DNA from: CAYLPT01 sp964385645
GTDB taxonomy: Bacteria > Armatimonadota > Hebobacteria > Hebobacterales > Hebobacteraceae
Direction: 5' to 3'
Assembly (NCBI GenBank): GCA_964385645.1
Contig: CAYLPT010000112.1
Coordinates: 1 to 6,497 of the forward strand
Length of the DNA: 6,497 nt
The position numbers and the translations under genes were made by a program. Positions 5,314 through 6,497 of this stretch are shown one piece after another. The notes under the pieces are model-generated. The model ran no database searches and was not told the origin of the DNA. It saw only the letters and a list, made by a program, of their open reading frames with translations. Each line of letters opens with the position of its first letter. The stretch's first letter is position 1.

Positions 5314-6497
5314 TCCGCCTCGTGCTTGTCCGCCCGGTAGTCCACCTGCCCCGCCGGCGCCCGCTCCCGGCGCAGCTCCTCGGCCCCCTTCACCGGCAGC
5401 CGCGCCACGCCCGCAAAGTCCCGCGGCGGGATCAGGTCGCCCTTCGCCCATCGCCGCTTCGCGTCCGCGATCGCCTTGCCATACTGGGGCAGCCACTGCT
5501 CCTGCGCGATCAGCATCTCGTCCACCATCTGCCAGATCTCCGGCGGGTTGCACACCGCCCCGGTCAGGGGGTCCATCATCATCGCCTGCCGCAGCAGCAT
5601 GTCATCCCCGCTCAGCGCCGCCTCCACCGCTAGCCGCTGCACGCTGATGCTCGCATTGCACACCGCCGCACACCCCGCCGGCAGCTCTCCAACCCGTGGG
5701 ATGCTTATCCCATTGCCGTCCACATACCCCGGCGCCTCCACGATCGCATCCGCCGGCAGATTGGCGATCGTGCCGTGGTTCACCACGTTGAAGTGCCCCC
5801 GGTAGGTCCGGCCCGTCTCCAGCGACTCGACGATGTAGGAGCCGTGCTCGCTGCCCCGGTCCTCGGGCCGGAAGGTCCAGGGCGGGGCCTTCAGCCATTC
5901 GGGGAACTCGGTCTCGAACCAGTTGCGCCCCTCGATGCACACGCGGAGGTAGCCGCCGGTCTCCCCGCCCGCCCAGTAGCTCAGATCCACCCAGTTCAGG
6001 ATGTCGCCCTGCCGCTTGCGATACCACGGCAGATACTCGCTCAGGTGCCCGTTGGACTCCGTGCTGTAATAGCCGAAGCGCCGCAGCATATCCACCCGCA
6101 CCTTCTCGCTCTTCACGAACTCCGGGTCCTTCTCGAACTGCTCCAGCAGCCGCCCCGTCAGGTCCTCGCCCCGGTGCTTGATGCTGATGTACCAGGTCTG
6201 GTGGTTGATCCCCGCGCAGACGATGTCCACCTCCTCCTTGGGCAGACCGAAGGCCCGCGCGATCTGCTCGTGCCCGTGCTGCACCCCGTGGCACAGCCCC
6301 ACCGCCCACACCCCGCCCGCCTTGTTCACCGCCCACATGTTCATCGCCATCGGGTTCGCATGGTTGATGAACAAGCACCCCGGCGCGCTCACCTCCGCGA
6401 TATCCCGGCAGAACTCCAGCAGCACCGGGATCGTCCGCTGGGCGTACATGATCCCGCCCGGCCCCAGCGTATCCCCAACACACTGGTCCACGCCGTA
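5310..6497 (-). CDS. GH4 NAD+/metal-dependent alpha-glycosidase (alpha-galactosidase/glucosidase/glucuronidase type), N-terminus outside window
   Basis: The visible 395 residues lack roughly the first 100, including the NAD-binding glycine-rich loop. Family 4 enzymes oxidise the sugar at C3 with NAD+, eliminate the aglycone and reduce the product back, needing a divalent metal. Seen here, numbering from the window edge: GDTLGPGGI (8-16), NHANPM (45-50, the N-x-NP motif), GLCHGVQ (67-73) with the metal-binding Cys69, and AGINHQTWY (95-103) with metal-binding His99. These are followed by ESNGHLSEYLPWYRK, which resembles MelA-type members, and the C-terminal DPLTGAVCNPPEIWQMVDEMLIA. The active-site motif CHGV differs from the CHSV I associate with alpha-galactosidases, so the sugar specificity is uncertain; alpha-glucosidase or alpha-glucuronidase is possible. 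There is no sign of frameshift. The stop at 5310-5312 overlaps the AraD start, making it the upstream gene of an operon whose promoter lies outside the window. Confidence 0.88.
   Translation of the reverse strand, partial: YGVDQCVGDTLGPGGIMYAQRTIPVLLEFCRDIAEVSAPGCLFINHANPMAMNMWAVNKAGGVWAVGLCHGVQHGHEQIARAFGLPKEEVDIVCAGINHQTWYISIKHRGEDLTGRLLEQFEKDPEFVKSEKVRVDMLRRFGYYSTESNGHLSEYLPWYRKRQGDILNWVDLSYWAGGETGGYLRVCIEGRNWFETEFPEWLKAPPWTFRPEDRGSEHGSYIVESLETGRTYRGHFNVVNHGTIANLPADAIVEAPGYVDGNGISIPRVGELPAGCAAVCNASISVQRLAVEAALSGDDMLLRQAMMMDPLTGAVCNPPEIWQMVDEMLIAQEQWLPQYGKAIADAKRRWAKGDLIPPRDFAGVARLPVKGAEELRRERAPAGQVDYRADKHEAE

Noticed and set aside
5314..5553. N-terminal extension of the epimerase frame up to 5553
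   Set aside because: It overlaps the conserved C-terminal part of the GH4 gene, has low-complexity Gly/Ala content, and the AraD family start matches MLESLKERV at 5313/5310.
1..6497. CRISPR array, tRNA, insertion sequence or phage genes
   Set aside because: No regularly spaced repeats, no tRNA-like cloverleaf or CCA end, and no transposase, integrase or phage motifs were seen in any frame.

Overview
The window is a GC-rich stretch of bacterial chromosome carrying parts of a carbohydrate-use locus. No 16S gene or other phylogenetic marker is present. The best clue to the host is the type IV-prepilin-like protein: an RRRGFTLIELLVVIAIIGIL leader, then FPVFARARESAR and CLSNMKNLTLAFQMY, and a C-terminal H-X9-DG motif. 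This architecture is abundant in Armatimonadota and is also found in Planctomycetota and Lentisphaerota. I favour an armatimonadote, as an inference only.

Layout. (1) 1-481, minus: N-terminal cupin half of an AraC-type regulator, cut by the window edge, with an excellent ribosome binding site and a plausible sigma-70-type promoter at 533-561. (2) 482-792: divergent intergenic region packed with GC-rich inverted repeats, including three overlapping hairpins at 603-675 that cannot all form at once. (3) 793-1896, plus: prepilin-like H-X9-DG protein with an unusual cysteine- and tryptophan-rich C-terminal region. (4) 1897-2169: intergenic region with a 15-bp-stem hairpin (1937-1972), probably the terminator of the prepilin gene, then a perfect 13-bp dyad (2049-2061) that could be an operator for the next gene. 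(5) 2170-4179, plus: complete GH42 beta-galactosidase with both catalytic glutamates and a four-cysteine zinc site. (6) 4273-4542, plus: an 89-residue protein that looks like a DNA-binding helix-turn-helix joined through a short coiled coil to a C-terminal membrane anchor. (7) 4543-4665: short convergent gap. (8) 4666-5313, minus: AraD-type L-ribulose-5-phosphate 4-epimerase, whose start overlaps by 4 nt the stop of (9) 5310-6497, minus: a GH4 NAD+/metal-dependent glycosidase missing its N-terminus at the window edge.

How the genes fit together. GH42 enzymes remove terminal beta-D-galactosyl residues, and some also remove alpha-L-arabinopyranosyl residues. GH4 enzymes cleave alpha-linked sugars or uronides by a redox mechanism. 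AraD moves L-ribulose-5-phosphate into the pentose phosphate pathway. Together they suggest breakdown of plant side-chain oligosaccharides such as arabinogalactan or pectin fragments. None of the enzymes has a visible signal peptide, so hydrolysis would be cytoplasmic. The AraC-type protein is a candidate sugar-responsive regulator. The prepilin-like protein and the membrane-anchored HTH protein are the two members without an obvious enzymatic role and are the most interesting genes here.

The plus strand is visibly richer in C than in G along the whole window, whichever strand is coding. I saw no tRNA, rRNA, CRISPR array, transposase or other mobile element.
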